Shown one piece after another: positions 48,300-56,555 of a DNA stretch of 64,000 bases. The DNA lies in contig CACZGH010000029.1 in assembly GCA_902780635.1 (NCBI GenBank), positions 1 through 64,000 on the forward strand, read 5' to 3'. Origin of the DNA: an uncultured Prevotellaceae bacterium. GTDB taxonomy: Bacteria; Bacteroidota; Bacteroidia; Bacteroidales; Bacteroidaceae. The first letter of the stretch is position 1. Each line of letters begins with the position of its first letter. Under the pieces are notes generated by a model, which was not told where the DNA came from, made no database searches, and worked only from the letters and a program-made list of their open reading frames with translations. The position numbers were made by a program, and so were the translations under genes.

Positions 48300-49774
48300 A
48301 AACATATATTTCCTCCCTCATTGCCCTGTTGGTATCTATCATGGGCTCTGCACAGACAATGAATATCAACATGGGCAATGTGACTTACGCTATCCCTGCT
48401 GCACAAGCAGGTGAGATGACATTCCGCGACGCCACATCGCTCACTATCGGACAGAAGACCTATCTTCTCGCCGATATCACCAACATCGTCACTGACCAGA
48501 GCACTGTCACCGACAATGTCGTCGACGTGACCTACAGTGGCAACACCGCAAAGGTAAGAATCGCCGGCAACATCGCACCCTATATCACGGCCAAAGTCAA
48601 CGGTGCTCACGTCACCGTCATCGCCAGTGAGGCACTTGCCAACGAAGTGACCTACACCCTCAGCGGATCATCGACCAACGGCTCCTTCTACACAGACGGC
48701 GATTATAAGATGACCCTGAAGCTCAATGGTGTGACACTCGTCAACCCCGACAGCGCCGCCGTCAACATACAAAATGGCAAACTCATCAATGTCGTGCTCG
48801 CCAGTGGTACGAACAACGAACTGACCGACGGACTGACCACCGTGGCCGATGATGACAGCGATGCACACAAAGCGGCCTTATACATCAATGGCCACTCAGA
48901 GTGGAGCGGCAGCGGATCGCTCATCCTCGCAGGAAAAGTGAAGCATGCCTATTCCTCCGATGAGTACACGCTCTTCGGCAGCGGTTTAGGCAGTGTCACC
49001 ATCAGCAGCGCTGCAAGCGACGGACTGCATATCAACCAGTACTTCCAGATGCAGGGGGGCAACGTCAGCATCAACTCCACAGGCGACGGCATCGACGTAG
49101 GTGCCAAGAAGTCGGAGAAAGAACTCAATGGCCAACTCATCATCTCAGGCGGCGCCCTCAACATCAAAACCAGCGGACTGGCCTCCAAAGGACTGAAATG
49201 TGATGACAACATGACCATCAGCGGCGGCAACACCACCGTCACCACGACTGGCTCCGCTTGCTATGACGCCGCCGAGGCCGATATCTCCAGCAGTGCAGGA
49301 GCCAAATGCGACGGCACCTTCACCATGAGTGGTGGCACGCTCTCCCTCACCAGCACCGGAGCGGGAGGCAAAGGCGTCAACGCCACAGGAGCTGTCACCT
49401 TCAGCGGAGGCACTACCACCGTCGTCACAACTGGCGCCGTCTACACCTATGGCGCCGACGACACCAAGCCACAAGGCGTGAAGAGCGACACCAACATCAC
49501 GCTCTCCGGCGGCACCATCCTCGTCTGTGCCTCGTCTGACAGCGGCACCGCTTTCAAGACCGACTACAGCGTGCTCACCAACGGAGCTACCGTGATGGGC
49601 ATTGGAGGCAAAGCCACCACACCAGGCGCGTCCTCTACCTGCAAATACAAAAAATACACTGGTGTGAAGGTCACTGGTGGCAGTACCCTCAGCTACGACG
49701 GGGTCTCATTCACCATCCCCACCGCCTATTCCAACTCTAGTGCCAAGGTGCTAGTCTCCTCAGCATCCATGTAA
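48296..49774 (+). CDS. Cthe_2159-type beta-helix carbohydrate-binding protein
   Basis: A 492-residue exported protein. After the signal peptide (SLIALLVSIMGSAQ) an N-terminal region resembles the previous gene's mature protein (GNVTYAIPAAQAGEMTFRDA). From about residue 115 it follows the Cthe_2159 (formerly DUF4353) pattern: GDYKMTLKLNGVTLVNPDSA, then parallel beta-helix turns with repeated SGGxxxxxxxG motifs (MQGGNVSINSTGDGIDVG, ISGGALNIKTSGLASKG, ISGGNTTVTTTGSACYDA, MSGGTLSLTSTGAGGKG, LSGGTILVCASSDSGTA). The founding member binds pectic polysaccharides. Here it is probably a secreted glycan-binding or adhesion protein. It is translationally coupled to the preceding gene and ends before a hairpin terminator. 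Confidence 0.82.
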   Translation: MKTYISSLIALLVSIMGSAQTMNINMGNVTYAIPAAQAGEMTFRDATSLTIGQKTYLLADITNIVTDQSTVTDNVVDVTYSGNTAKVRIAGNIAPYITAKVNGAHVTVIASEALANEVTYTLSGSSTNGSFYTDGDYKMTLKLNGVTLVNPDSAAVNIQNGKLINVVLASGTNNELTDGLTTVADDDSDAHKAALYINGHSEWSGSGSLILAGKVKHAYSSDEYTLFGSGLGSVTISSAASDGLHINQYFQMQGGNVSINSTGDGIDVGAKKSEKELNGQLIISGGALNIKTSGLASKGLKCDDNMTISGGNTTVTTTGSACYDAAEADISSSAGAKCDGTFTMSGGTLSLTSTGAGGKGVNATGAVTFSGGTTTVVTTGAVYTYGADDTKPQGVKSDTNITLSGGTILVCASSDSGTAFKTDYSVLTNGATVMGIGGKATTPGASSTCKYKKYTGVKVTGGSTLSYDGVSFTIPTAYSNSSAKVLVSSASM

Positions 49775-49831
49775 GGAGAGCCAACGCCTATGTAAATACA
49801 CGAATCATTCATAGCCAATATACAAACGTCA

Positions 49832-49875
49832 GCCCCGTCGGTTTTTTTTCGCTATACCGATGGGGCATTTGTTTT
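49832..49875 (+). terminator. Hairpin terminator of the secreted pair
   Basis: GCCCCGTCGG (49832-49841) pairs with CCGATGGGGC (49857-49866), with one G-T pair, followed by ATTTGTTTTT. A run of TTTCCGG-like units (49874-49920) follows, which resembles a decayed short tandem repeat. Confidence 0.7.
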
Positions 49876-49941
49876 TCCGGGTTTTCCAGGTTTTCCGGAC
49901 TTTCCGGAGATTCCGGGAGACACCTACTTGTCAATAAAAAA

Positions 49942-49973
49942 TTTGGTGATTCTAAAAAAATACGCTATCTTTG
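49942..49973 (+). promoter_or_regulatory. Consensus promoter of the C10 protease gene
   Basis: TTTG (49942-49945), 20 bases, then TATCTTTG (49966-49973). The leader to the ATG at 50008 is about 28 bases. Confidence 0.78.
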
Positions 49974-50007
49974 AGGCATTATTCACTACCACTAAAAAAT
50001 CAGCCCC

Positions 50008-52293
50008 ATGAGACAACGTTTATTTTTATCATTACTGATCACCCTATTGGTCCTGTCAGGCTATGCACAAGTCATCACAAGACAGCAGGCTCAGCAAAAA
50101 GCGCTGACATTCATGAGACAAAAAGGCATGTCGGTCAGTCAAGGCGTCACCAAAGCCACCCTGACGCTCACCACCGGCCAGCAAGAACCCATCTATGTGT
50201 TCAACAACACTAATGGGAAAGGATTTGTCATCGTCTCCGGTGACGAGCGCACAGAGGAAATCTTAGGCTATGCCGATGAAGGACAGTTTGACGAACGACA
50301 TCTCTCAGAGACCATGAGAGTCTGGCTCAAAAACTATATCTCGCAAATCGATGACTTGCGGAAAGGACAACTGAAAGCCTCGCCGATGCGAGTGCCCACC
50401 CATCAGATTGTCAACAAACTCATCACCGCCGCATGGGACCAAGGCGAAGCCAGCGAGAGTGGCGATGCCTACAACCAACAGTGCCCTACCATCAGTAAGA
50501 AACACTGCTTCGTAGGCTGCGTGGCCACCGCCATGGCACAGGTGATGCGCTACCACCAGTGGCCAGACAACTACACCACAGAGATACCGGCCTACCGTAG
50601 CAATGACGATTTAGGAACCCTTTCAAAGCTCTCCAAGGTAAAATTTGACTGGAAAAATATGGTCGACCGCTACGACGAGGGGCAGACCAACGCCCAGTGC
50701 AACGCTGTGGCACAACTGATGAAATACTGCGGCTACAGTGTCAAGATGGACTATGGCACCGATGCCTCATCCGCCTACACCAACGACGTGGCAATGGCCC
50801 TGCGCACCTACTTCGGCTATGACATCAACACACGCTATGTCAAGCGCAGCGATTACTCAGTAGAGGGTTGGGACGACCTCATCTACAACGAGGTCAGCCA
50901 CGGACGCCCTGTGATATACTCCGGAAACAACCCTGGAGGAGGCCATGCCTTCGTCTGCGACGGATATGACGGACAAGGCTTCTATCATATCAACTGGGGA
51001 TGGGGCGGTTTCTGCAATGGCTTCTTCAAGCTCTCCATCCTCAACCCCAAAGGGGGCGGCACGGGTAGCAGTTCGTCCAACAACGGCTACTCCGACGAAC
51101 AAGGAGCCATCGTTGGCATCCAAAAACCCACCGGCACGTCCAAGGAGATGCGCACCCTCTCGCTCGAAGACTTCTACAGCGAAGGCCACGTCCTCAGCGC
51201 ACAATATGGTAACAGAACCAGCATGGTCGGCACCTTCGATTATGGTTTCGCCTACCAACTCTACGACGCCAACAGCACCACATTCAAATTAAAGAAGACC
51301 TCTGCCTACTTTGAGGAATGGGACGCACGCACCTACAATCTCGATCTCGACCAGATAACACTCGATGACGGCATCTACAACTTCCATCCCTATGCCATCC
51401 TCTCCGGCAACAGTTGGTATCACATGATTGGCGACTACACAAAATACTTCCAGGTGACATTCAGTGGTGGTAAAGTCACCAAAATCACTTACCACCCACT
51501 CGGCTCACTGTTGATCAACAACGTGGAGTGCGTCAGCAACGGCATCGTCAACCAGTCACAAGAAATCTCCGTCACCATACAAAACAAAGGCGAGGAATAC
51601 TCTGGCTACTTCTATCTTTTCGCCTCTCAGTCCAACAGCAAAGGAGAGTACATAGACAAGGTGCGTATCCCCGTCGAGGCAGGAGGGGAAGAAACCTCAT
51701 CGCTCTTCTTCACGCCCAAAGCCACCGGCAAATGGAAAATATGGCTCGACATTGTCGAGGACGGCTCCAACGACCTCTCGCCCTGGGAGGTGGAGATACG
51801 CAAAGCCCCCACCACGAAGTCCAAACTCAGTGTCGTGTCTTACGAGATTGACCCCAAGACCGACGCCGTCTTCAAAGCGAAGATCAAGAACAACGGCACC
51901 GATGGTTATTACATGCCCATCTTATGCTACATCTTCGAGCCTTCCAAGAACTACAACATCTCCTTTGACAAGTCACGCAACCTCAACCTGCAACCAGGAG
52001 AGACCGTCGAAGTGCAGTTCCGCTTTGAGAGTCTGCAACTCGGCAGTCCTTACATCATCCACATGCAAAACTATACCGACCACTCTTCAGGTCAGACAGA
52101 ATGGCTCGGCAAGCAATGCTCTTTCATCGTCAATGAAGTGGCCGACGCCATCGTCACACCTACACAGACGACAACAACACCCATGGATGTCTACAGCACC
52201 TCTGGCATCCTCGTCAGGGAAAAAGCCACCACACTCGACGGATTGCCCAAAGGCATCTACATCATAGGTGGCAAAAAACGGGTGGTAAGGTAA
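50008..52293 (+). CDS. C10 family cysteine protease (interpain/streptopain-like)
   Basis: A 761-residue secreted protease of peptidase family C10, whose Prevotella intermedia member interpain A degrades haemoglobin and complement. A signal peptide (LFLSLLITLLVLSGYAQV) precedes a Spi-type propeptide (residues about 22-130: KALTFMRQKG, GFVIVSGDERTEEILGYADE). The catalytic domain has HCFVGCVATAMAQVMRYHQW with the nucleophile Cys at about 171 and NNPGGGHAFVCDGYD with the His at about 313, then INWGWGGFCNGFF. Two beta-sandwich regions follow, and the end MDVYSTSGILVREKATTLDG plus LPKGIYIIGGKKRVVR is an export tail. A strong promoter lies at 49942-49973 and a terminator at 52359. Confidence 0.92.
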   Translation: MRQRLFLSLLITLLVLSGYAQVITRQQAQQKALTFMRQKGMSVSQGVTKATLTLTTGQQEPIYVFNNTNGKGFVIVSGDERTEEILGYADEGQFDERHLSETMRVWLKNYISQIDDLRKGQLKASPMRVPTHQIVNKLITAAWDQGEASESGDAYNQQCPTISKKHCFVGCVATAMAQVMRYHQWPDNYTTEIPAYRSNDDLGTLSKLSKVKFDWKNMVDRYDEGQTNAQCNAVAQLMKYCGYSVKMDYGTDASSAYTNDVAMALRTYFGYDINTRYVKRSDYSVEGWDDLIYNEVSHGRPVIYSGNNPGGGHAFVCDGYDGQGFYHINWGWGGFCNGFFKLSILNPKGGGTGSSSSNNGYSDEQGAIVGIQKPTGTSKEMRTLSLEDFYSEGHVLSAQYGNRTSMVGTFDYGFAYQLYDANSTTFKLKKTSAYFEEWDARTYNLDLDQITLDDGIYNFHPYAILSGNSWYHMIGDYTKYFQVTFSGGKVTKITYHPLGSLLINNVECVSNGIVNQSQEISVTIQNKGEEYSGYFYLFASQSNSKGEYIDKVRIPVEAGGEETSSLFFTPKATGKWKIWLDIVEDGSNDLSPWEVEIRKAPTTKSKLSVVSYEIDPKTDAVFKAKIKNNGTDGYYMPILCYIFEPSKNYNISFDKSRNLNLQPGETVEVQFRFESLQLGSPYIIHMQNYTDHSSGQTEWLGKQCSFIVNEVADAIVTPTQTTTTPMDVYSTSGILVREKATTLDGLPKGIYIIGGKKRVVR

Positions 52294-52313
52294 GACCGAC
52301 ACCAACCCTGACA

Positions 52314-52342
52314 CCTCCCCCAACCCCTCCAAAGGAGGGGAG
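52314..52342. repeat. CCCCTCC/GGAGGGG palindromic repeat
   Basis: CCCCTCC (52324-52330) and GGAGGGG (52334-52340) with a three-base loop, preceded by a CCTCCCCCAA direct copy of one arm. This form is a familiar dispersed intergenic repeat in Bacteroidetes. Confidence 0.45.
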
Positions 52343-52358
52343 TTTGTAGCGCAAAAAG

Positions 52359-52387
52359 CCCCGCCAGTCATCATGAGACTGGCGGGG
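52359..52387. terminator. Terminator between the protease and fructokinase genes
   Basis: CCCCGCCAGTC (52359-52369) pairs with GACTGGCGGGG (52377-52387), with a seven-base loop. TTTTC follows on the plus strand and five T (from AAAAA) on the minus strand, so it can act in both directions. Confidence 0.8.
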
Positions 52388-52400
52388 TTTTCATATATCA

Positions 52401-52530
52401 GGAACTCCTGGACTCCTAAAAATTCATTTGTCTGAACTCCTAAACTTTTAAACTACTGATCTACTAAAAATTCATTTGTCTGAACTCCTAAACTCCTGAA
52501 CTCCTGAACTACTAAACTCCTGAACTCCTA
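52401..52530. repeat. 8-bp AACT-phased repeat array with 48-bp higher-order repeat
   Basis: Octamers CCTAAACT, CCTGAACT and ACTAAACT form an array between the terminator and the fructokinase stop. A longer unit (CTAAAAATTCATTTGTCTG, then AACTCCTAAACT) occurs twice, starting at 52416 and 52464, exactly 48 bases (six octamers) apart. The ATTCATTTGTCTG spacer corresponds to the spacer seen in the 17167 array. Confidence 0.6.
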
Positions 52531-52535
52531 GAAAA

Positions 52536-53420
52536 TTACTCTTCTACCAATGACTTTGGCAAAACGGGCATAGCGCCATTCTGTGTGCAGACAAATGCGC
52601 TGACCTGAACAGCCTTAAGATGAGCTTGAGGCACAGATTTACCAAGCAGGATGCTAGCCACAAACGACCCGGTGAATGAGTCGCCAGCACCCACGGTGTC
52701 GGCCACTGTCACTTTCGGAGTCTCCTGGAATGACTTCTGTCCTGGTGTGAATACATACGAGCCATTGGTACCGCAGGTGAGCACAAGCATATCGAGGTTG
52801 TACTTGCCTAAGATGAGCCAGCACTTGTTCTCAATATCAAGACCGGGATAGCCAAACATACGGCCCAGAAGAACCAACTCCTCGTCATTGATCTTCAGTA
52901 CGTTGCAACGCATCAGCGACTCACGGATAATCTCCTGAGTATAGAACTGCTGGCGCAGGTTGATGTCGAATATCTTCAGACAGTCATAGGGAGTAGCGTC
53001 GAGGAAGCGGTGGATGGTCTCACGGCTCACCACATTGCGCTGTGCCAGAGAGCCGAAGCAGACGGCGCGGCAGTTGCGGGCGATGGCAGCGATGTCATCA
53101 TCGAAGGGGATGTTATCCCAAGCCACGTTCTCCTTGATGTCATAAGTGGGGATACCTTGCTCGTCGAGCTGCACCTGCACAGTGCCAGTAGGATATGGCA
53201 CGCGGGGCAACAGGTCGTTCAGGTCATGCTCCCTCAGAGCCTCTATGGTCTCATCGGCCAGTTTGTCATTACCCAACGCACTTACTGCAATCGTATTGTC
53301 CATGCCTAAGAATTGTCCGGCATGATAAGCGAAATTGGCAGGTGCGCCACCCAATTTTTTACCTTCGGGAAGTACATCCCACAGGACTTCTCCGAGTCCT
53401 ACTACATAGCGTTTGTTCAT
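52536..53420 (-). CDS. PfkB-family fructokinase of a fructan locus
   Basis: A 294-residue cytoplasmic sugar kinase of the PfkB/ribokinase family. Motifs are VVGLGEVLWDVLPEGKKLGG, APANFAYHAGQFLGMDNTIA (first PfkB signature region, with substrate-binding Gly-Gly-Ala), and VADTVGAGDSFTGSFVASIL (second signature, with the catalytic Asp of DTVGAGDSF). The last gene of the fructan locus, it would phosphorylate the fructose brought in by the MFS transporter just upstream. The gap to that gene is four bases. The equivalent gene of the Bacteroides thetaiotaomicron levan locus occupies the same place. Confidence 0.9.
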   Translation of the reverse strand: MNKRYVVGLGEVLWDVLPEGKKLGGAPANFAYHAGQFLGMDNTIAVSALGNDKLADETIEALREHDLNDLLPRVPYPTGTVQVQLDEQGIPTYDIKENVAWDNIPFDDDIAAIARNCRAVCFGSLAQRNVVSRETIHRFLDATPYDCLKIFDINLRQQFYTQEIIRESLMRCNVLKINDEELVLLGRMFGYPGLDIENKCWLILGKYNLDMLVLTCGTNGSYVFTPGQKSFQETPKVTVADTVGAGDSFTGSFVASILLGKSVPQAHLKAVQVSAFVCTQNGAMPVLPKSLVEE

Positions 53421-53424
53421 ATTA

Positions 53425-54585
53425 TTATGCGGTTTTCAGTTGTTTGATATAAGTGAAAAGATAGACGACACCCACTGCCATCACCAGCACAGCGCCAGCC
53501 TGGCCCATTGCATCGCTCAGCAGACCCATGAAGAGTGGGAAGATGGTGCCACCGAAGAGGCCCATGATCATCAGACCAGACACCTCGTTCTGTTTTCCGG
53601 GCATCGACTCAAGTGCCGTTGCGAAGCACATCGAGAAGACGTTGGAGTTGCCATAACCCACAAGTGCGATAGCGGTATAGAGCATCCACTTATCTGCTCC
53701 GAAGAACAGACCGCACATCGACAATGCCATCATACAGACAGAGATGATGAAGAACGTCCTCATTTTCAGCACACGCAGGAAGAACGATCCTGTGAGGCAG
53801 CCGATGGTACGGAAGATGAAGTAGAGCGAAGTGGCAAAGGCAGCTTCGTTGAGCGTCATGCCAAGGCGCTCCATCAAGATTTTGGGAGCTGTGGTATTGG
53901 TACCGACATCGATGCCCACGTGGCACATGATGCCAAGGAACGACAGCAGGACGATAGGTGTGCCCAACAGTTTGAAGCACTCCACAAAAGTAGAAGGCTT
54001 GCCCTCAATGGGAGGTTCATCGATAGGTGTGACAAACAGCCACAGCGCGGAAAGCACGCCTACGACTAAGAAGATGGCAAAGAGCACGCGCCAGTTGAGG
54101 CCAAACTCTGGAATGGCCATCGTGGCACCCCACATGGCGAAGTAAGGAGCAGAGAACGAGGCGATGGCCTTGATAAACTGTCCGAAGGTCAAAGTGGAAG
54201 CGAGGTTGCCACCACCCATCACGGTCGACACCAGAGGATTGAGGGAGGTCTGCATCAGTGCATTGCCGATACCCAGCAAAGAGAAGGCCACAAGCATGAT
54301 GCCGAAGTTCTCGCCGAAGAGAGGCAATATCAGGGAGACGACTGTGACGATGAGCGAGAGCAGCACCGTCTTCTTGCGCCCTATCTTATTCATCAACATG
54401 CCTGTTGGCACGGAGAATATCAAGAACCAGAAAAATACGAGTGATGGGAAGATGTTGGCCACGGAGTCACTCAGTCCGAGGTCTTCTTTCACATAGTTGG
54501 AGGCGATACCTACCAGGTCGACGAAGCCCATGGCGAAGAAGCACAACATCACGGGCACCAACGCTAATTTACTTGCTTTTTTCAT
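53425..54585 (-). CDS. MFS sugar importer
   Basis: A 386-residue inner-membrane transporter with 12 hydrophobic segments, of the FucP/glucose-galactose (FHS) branch of the major facilitator superfamily. It has SLVFFWFLIFSVPTGMLMNK and IGRKKTVLLSLIVTVVSLIL (the loop 2-3 G-R-K-K motif), LGIGNALMQTSLNPLVSTVM and GLFGGTIFPLFMGLLSDAMG. It lies between the periplasmic GH32 gene and the fructokinase gene, so the probable substrate is fructose crossing the inner membrane. Seventy-two bases separate it from the upstream GH32 gene, containing an ATCTTTCATC low-complexity repeat. Confidence 0.88.
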   Translation of the reverse strand: MKKASKLALVPVMLCFFAMGFVDLVGIASNYVKEDLGLSDSVANIFPSLVFFWFLIFSVPTGMLMNKIGRKKTVLLSLIVTVVSLILPLFGENFGIMLVAFSLLGIGNALMQTSLNPLVSTVMGGGNLASTLTFGQFIKAIASFSAPYFAMWGATMAIPEFGLNWRVLFAIFLVVGVLSALWLFVTPIDEPPIEGKPSTFVECFKLLGTPIVLLSFLGIMCHVGIDVGTNTTAPKILMERLGMTLNEAAFATSLYFIFRTIGCLTGSFFLRVLKMRTFFIISVCMMALSMCGLFFGADKWMLYTAIALVGYGNSNVFSMCFATALESMPGKQNEVSGLMIMGLFGGTIFPLFMGLLSDAMGQAGAVLVMAVGVVYLFTYIKQLKTA

Positions 54586-54657
54586 AAAGTGTATTTGAGG
54601 TTAAAGGTTGGAATCAAAATATGTTATTGATTTTCTTTTATCTTACATCTTTCATCT

Positions 54658-56343
54658 TTAATCTTTCATCTTAAAGATGGTTGCTTTGCCACCTTTCACC
54701 TTGACGATACTATAAGGTTCGGAGGGGAAGACAAGGTTGGTCATCGCCATCTTACCCTCAGCGTCGAAAGCCTCGATGCTGCAACGGTCGACGAAAATGC
54801 GCAACTGCTTGATGGTGCCGTAGGTCGGAGCCTCAGTCACACAGGGGAATGCCTCGCTGAAGCCCACGTCGCCGCTCTTGGTGCGGTCCATTGTAAAGGT
54901 CTGTGAGGCAGCGTCGTACTTCATAACGACTTGCTCGCCCTTTGTGTTCGACAGCACAATCTCAGCCTGGTTCTTCACGTCCACGACGATTTCGCATGCC
55001 TCCGTCGGTTTCTTCACCTTTTCGCCACGTGCAGCCAACATTTCTTTCGAAGGCACCACGCTGACATAGGTTTCCTCACCATAGGTGAACAGACCCAGGT
55101 CGCGGGCTATAGAATTGGCAGAGCGGAACTGCAGTGTCGGCACTTGGTTGGCATACTGCCAGTTAGACATCCATGCGATCACCACACGGCGATTTTCTGG
55201 AGCATTGTAGAAGGAGACAGTGGCATAGTGGTCCTTGCCATAGTCCATCCATTTCGTCACCTTCGGCATCGACTCACAAGTGAATTGATGTCCGTCGAAC
55301 TTTCCTACGAAATACTGTGTGGCTGAGCCGCCAAATGGTCCGCCTGGGTTGATATTACATACCAGCACCCACTTTTTGGTGTTCTGCTTTTCATCTTTCA
55401 ATTCAAAGAGATCTGGGCACTCCCACACACCGCCATGGTTGCCATACTCCTGGCCAAACGATGACTCATATTTCCATTCTATCATGTCTGCGGAAGAATA
55501 AATCTGCATCTCCTGACCGACAGCAAGAATCATGATCCAACGCTGAGTTGCCTCATACCAGAACACGTTCGGGTCGCGGAAGTCGGGCTTGTTGGCTGTG
55601 ATGACAGGATTGCCGGCAAATTTCTTGAAAGTGATACCACCGTCCTTCGACACGGCCATCGACTGTGTCTGGTGCTGTCCTGCCGAGGTATAATAAGCCA
55701 CCACGTCATTGCCTTTTGTCACACACGAGCCACTGAAGATGGATCCCAGTGCGTCGGGCTCGAGGGCAAGCGGCTGAGCCTCCCAGTGCATCAGGTCGCG
55801 TGAGGTGCTGTGACCCCAGTTCATATTCTCCCACTGTGAGCCGTAGGGGTTAAACTGGTAATACAGATGCCACACGCCGTCCTTATAGAACATACCGTTG
55901 GGGTCGTTCATCCAGCCATAAAGAGGTGTATGATGATAGATAGGACGGAAACGCTCGCGGTTGGTGGTGTCGAAGGTGTCGCTCTGCTTCATTTCACGCC
56001 AGCAAAGGAAGTCTTTCATGACTCCTCTGGCACGGCGGTCGCCGTGGAAAGTGATGTCGAGTAACAAATTGCTCACTTTGAAGCGTCTGATGTCGAGAGG
56101 CACGAAGTAGTCCACCTTGTCGACAGCCAGCTTGACGTTGAAAGAGTGCACCTGCTCATTGTCTGCCAACACCCGTACGTTGGCCACTTCCTCCTTCTCC
56201 TGAACAGGCAGCAGCAAGTAGTGACTTTGTACTTTCAGTGGATACATGGCATGACTGTCGCCCAGGACCTGAGGAGCCTGAGCCCATAGTGACACCGTCA
56301 TCAGCAGTGTTGCCATCATTGTGATTGTTCTTTTTATTAGCAT
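54658..56343 (-). CDS. GH32 fructan hydrolase (periplasmic)
   Basis: A 561-residue exported enzyme of glycoside hydrolase family 32. The signal peptide (MATLLMTVSLWAQAPQ) has no lipobox, so the protein should be periplasmic. The nucleophile Asp is in GWMNDPNGMFYKDG (about residue 145), the transition-state stabiliser in DFRDPNVFWYE (about 257) and the acid/base Glu in VWECPDLFELKDE (about 308). The C-terminal beta-sandwich follows from about 415. An N-terminal extension of 110 residues (HYLLLPVQEKEEVANVRVLA) precedes the catalytic five-bladed propeller. It would release fructose from oligosaccharides. Upstream are a -7 element (56393-56400) and paired direct repeats, so it has its own promoter. 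Confidence 0.93.
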   Translation of the reverse strand: MLIKRTITMMATLLMTVSLWAQAPQVLGDSHAMYPLKVQSHYLLLPVQEKEEVANVRVLADNEQVHSFNVKLAVDKVDYFVPLDIRRFKVSNLLLDITFHGDRRARGVMKDFLCWREMKQSDTFDTTNRERFRPIYHHTPLYGWMNDPNGMFYKDGVWHLYYQFNPYGSQWENMNWGHSTSRDLMHWEAQPLALEPDALGSIFSGSCVTKGNDVVAYYTSAGQHQTQSMAVSKDGGITFKKFAGNPVITANKPDFRDPNVFWYEATQRWIMILAVGQEMQIYSSADMIEWKYESSFGQEYGNHGGVWECPDLFELKDEKQNTKKWVLVCNINPGGPFGGSATQYFVGKFDGHQFTCESMPKVTKWMDYGKDHYATVSFYNAPENRRVVIAWMSNWQYANQVPTLQFRSANSIARDLGLFTYGEETYVSVVPSKEMLAARGEKVKKPTEACEIVVDVKNQAEIVLSNTKGEQVVMKYDAASQTFTMDRTKSGDVGFSEAFPCVTEAPTYGTIKQLRIFVDRCSIEAFDAEGKMAMTNLVFPSEPYSIVKVKGGKATIFKMKD

Positions 56344-56392
56344 ATTCTGTATTTTTAAGGTTTTTAGTTGACGATTTCTATATGTTTCTGCG

Positions 56393-56480
56393 CAAAATTA
56401 TACAAAAAGCACCTTAGTCCCTATCATTCATGATACAAATATTGTCAATATTCGTTCATGGTATCATTTTTGATACAAAT
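56393..56480 (-). promoter_or_regulatory. Internal promoter with paired 19-bp direct repeats
   Basis: TAATTTTG (56393-56400, minus strand) is a -7 element without a proper -33. Upstream of it a 19-base element occurs twice, at 56422-56440 and 56462-56480, in the same orientation and exactly 40 bases apart. Each contains TATCAT-nn-TGATACAAAT. The pattern fits an activator such as a hybrid two-component regulator binding two sites on one helix face. Confidence 0.6.
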
Positions 56481-56555
56481 GTTATCCTGAAAGACCATCT
56501 TCTTTGACCTTAAATGCTACTAAACCTAATCTTCATGATGCTTTTCACCTATCTA

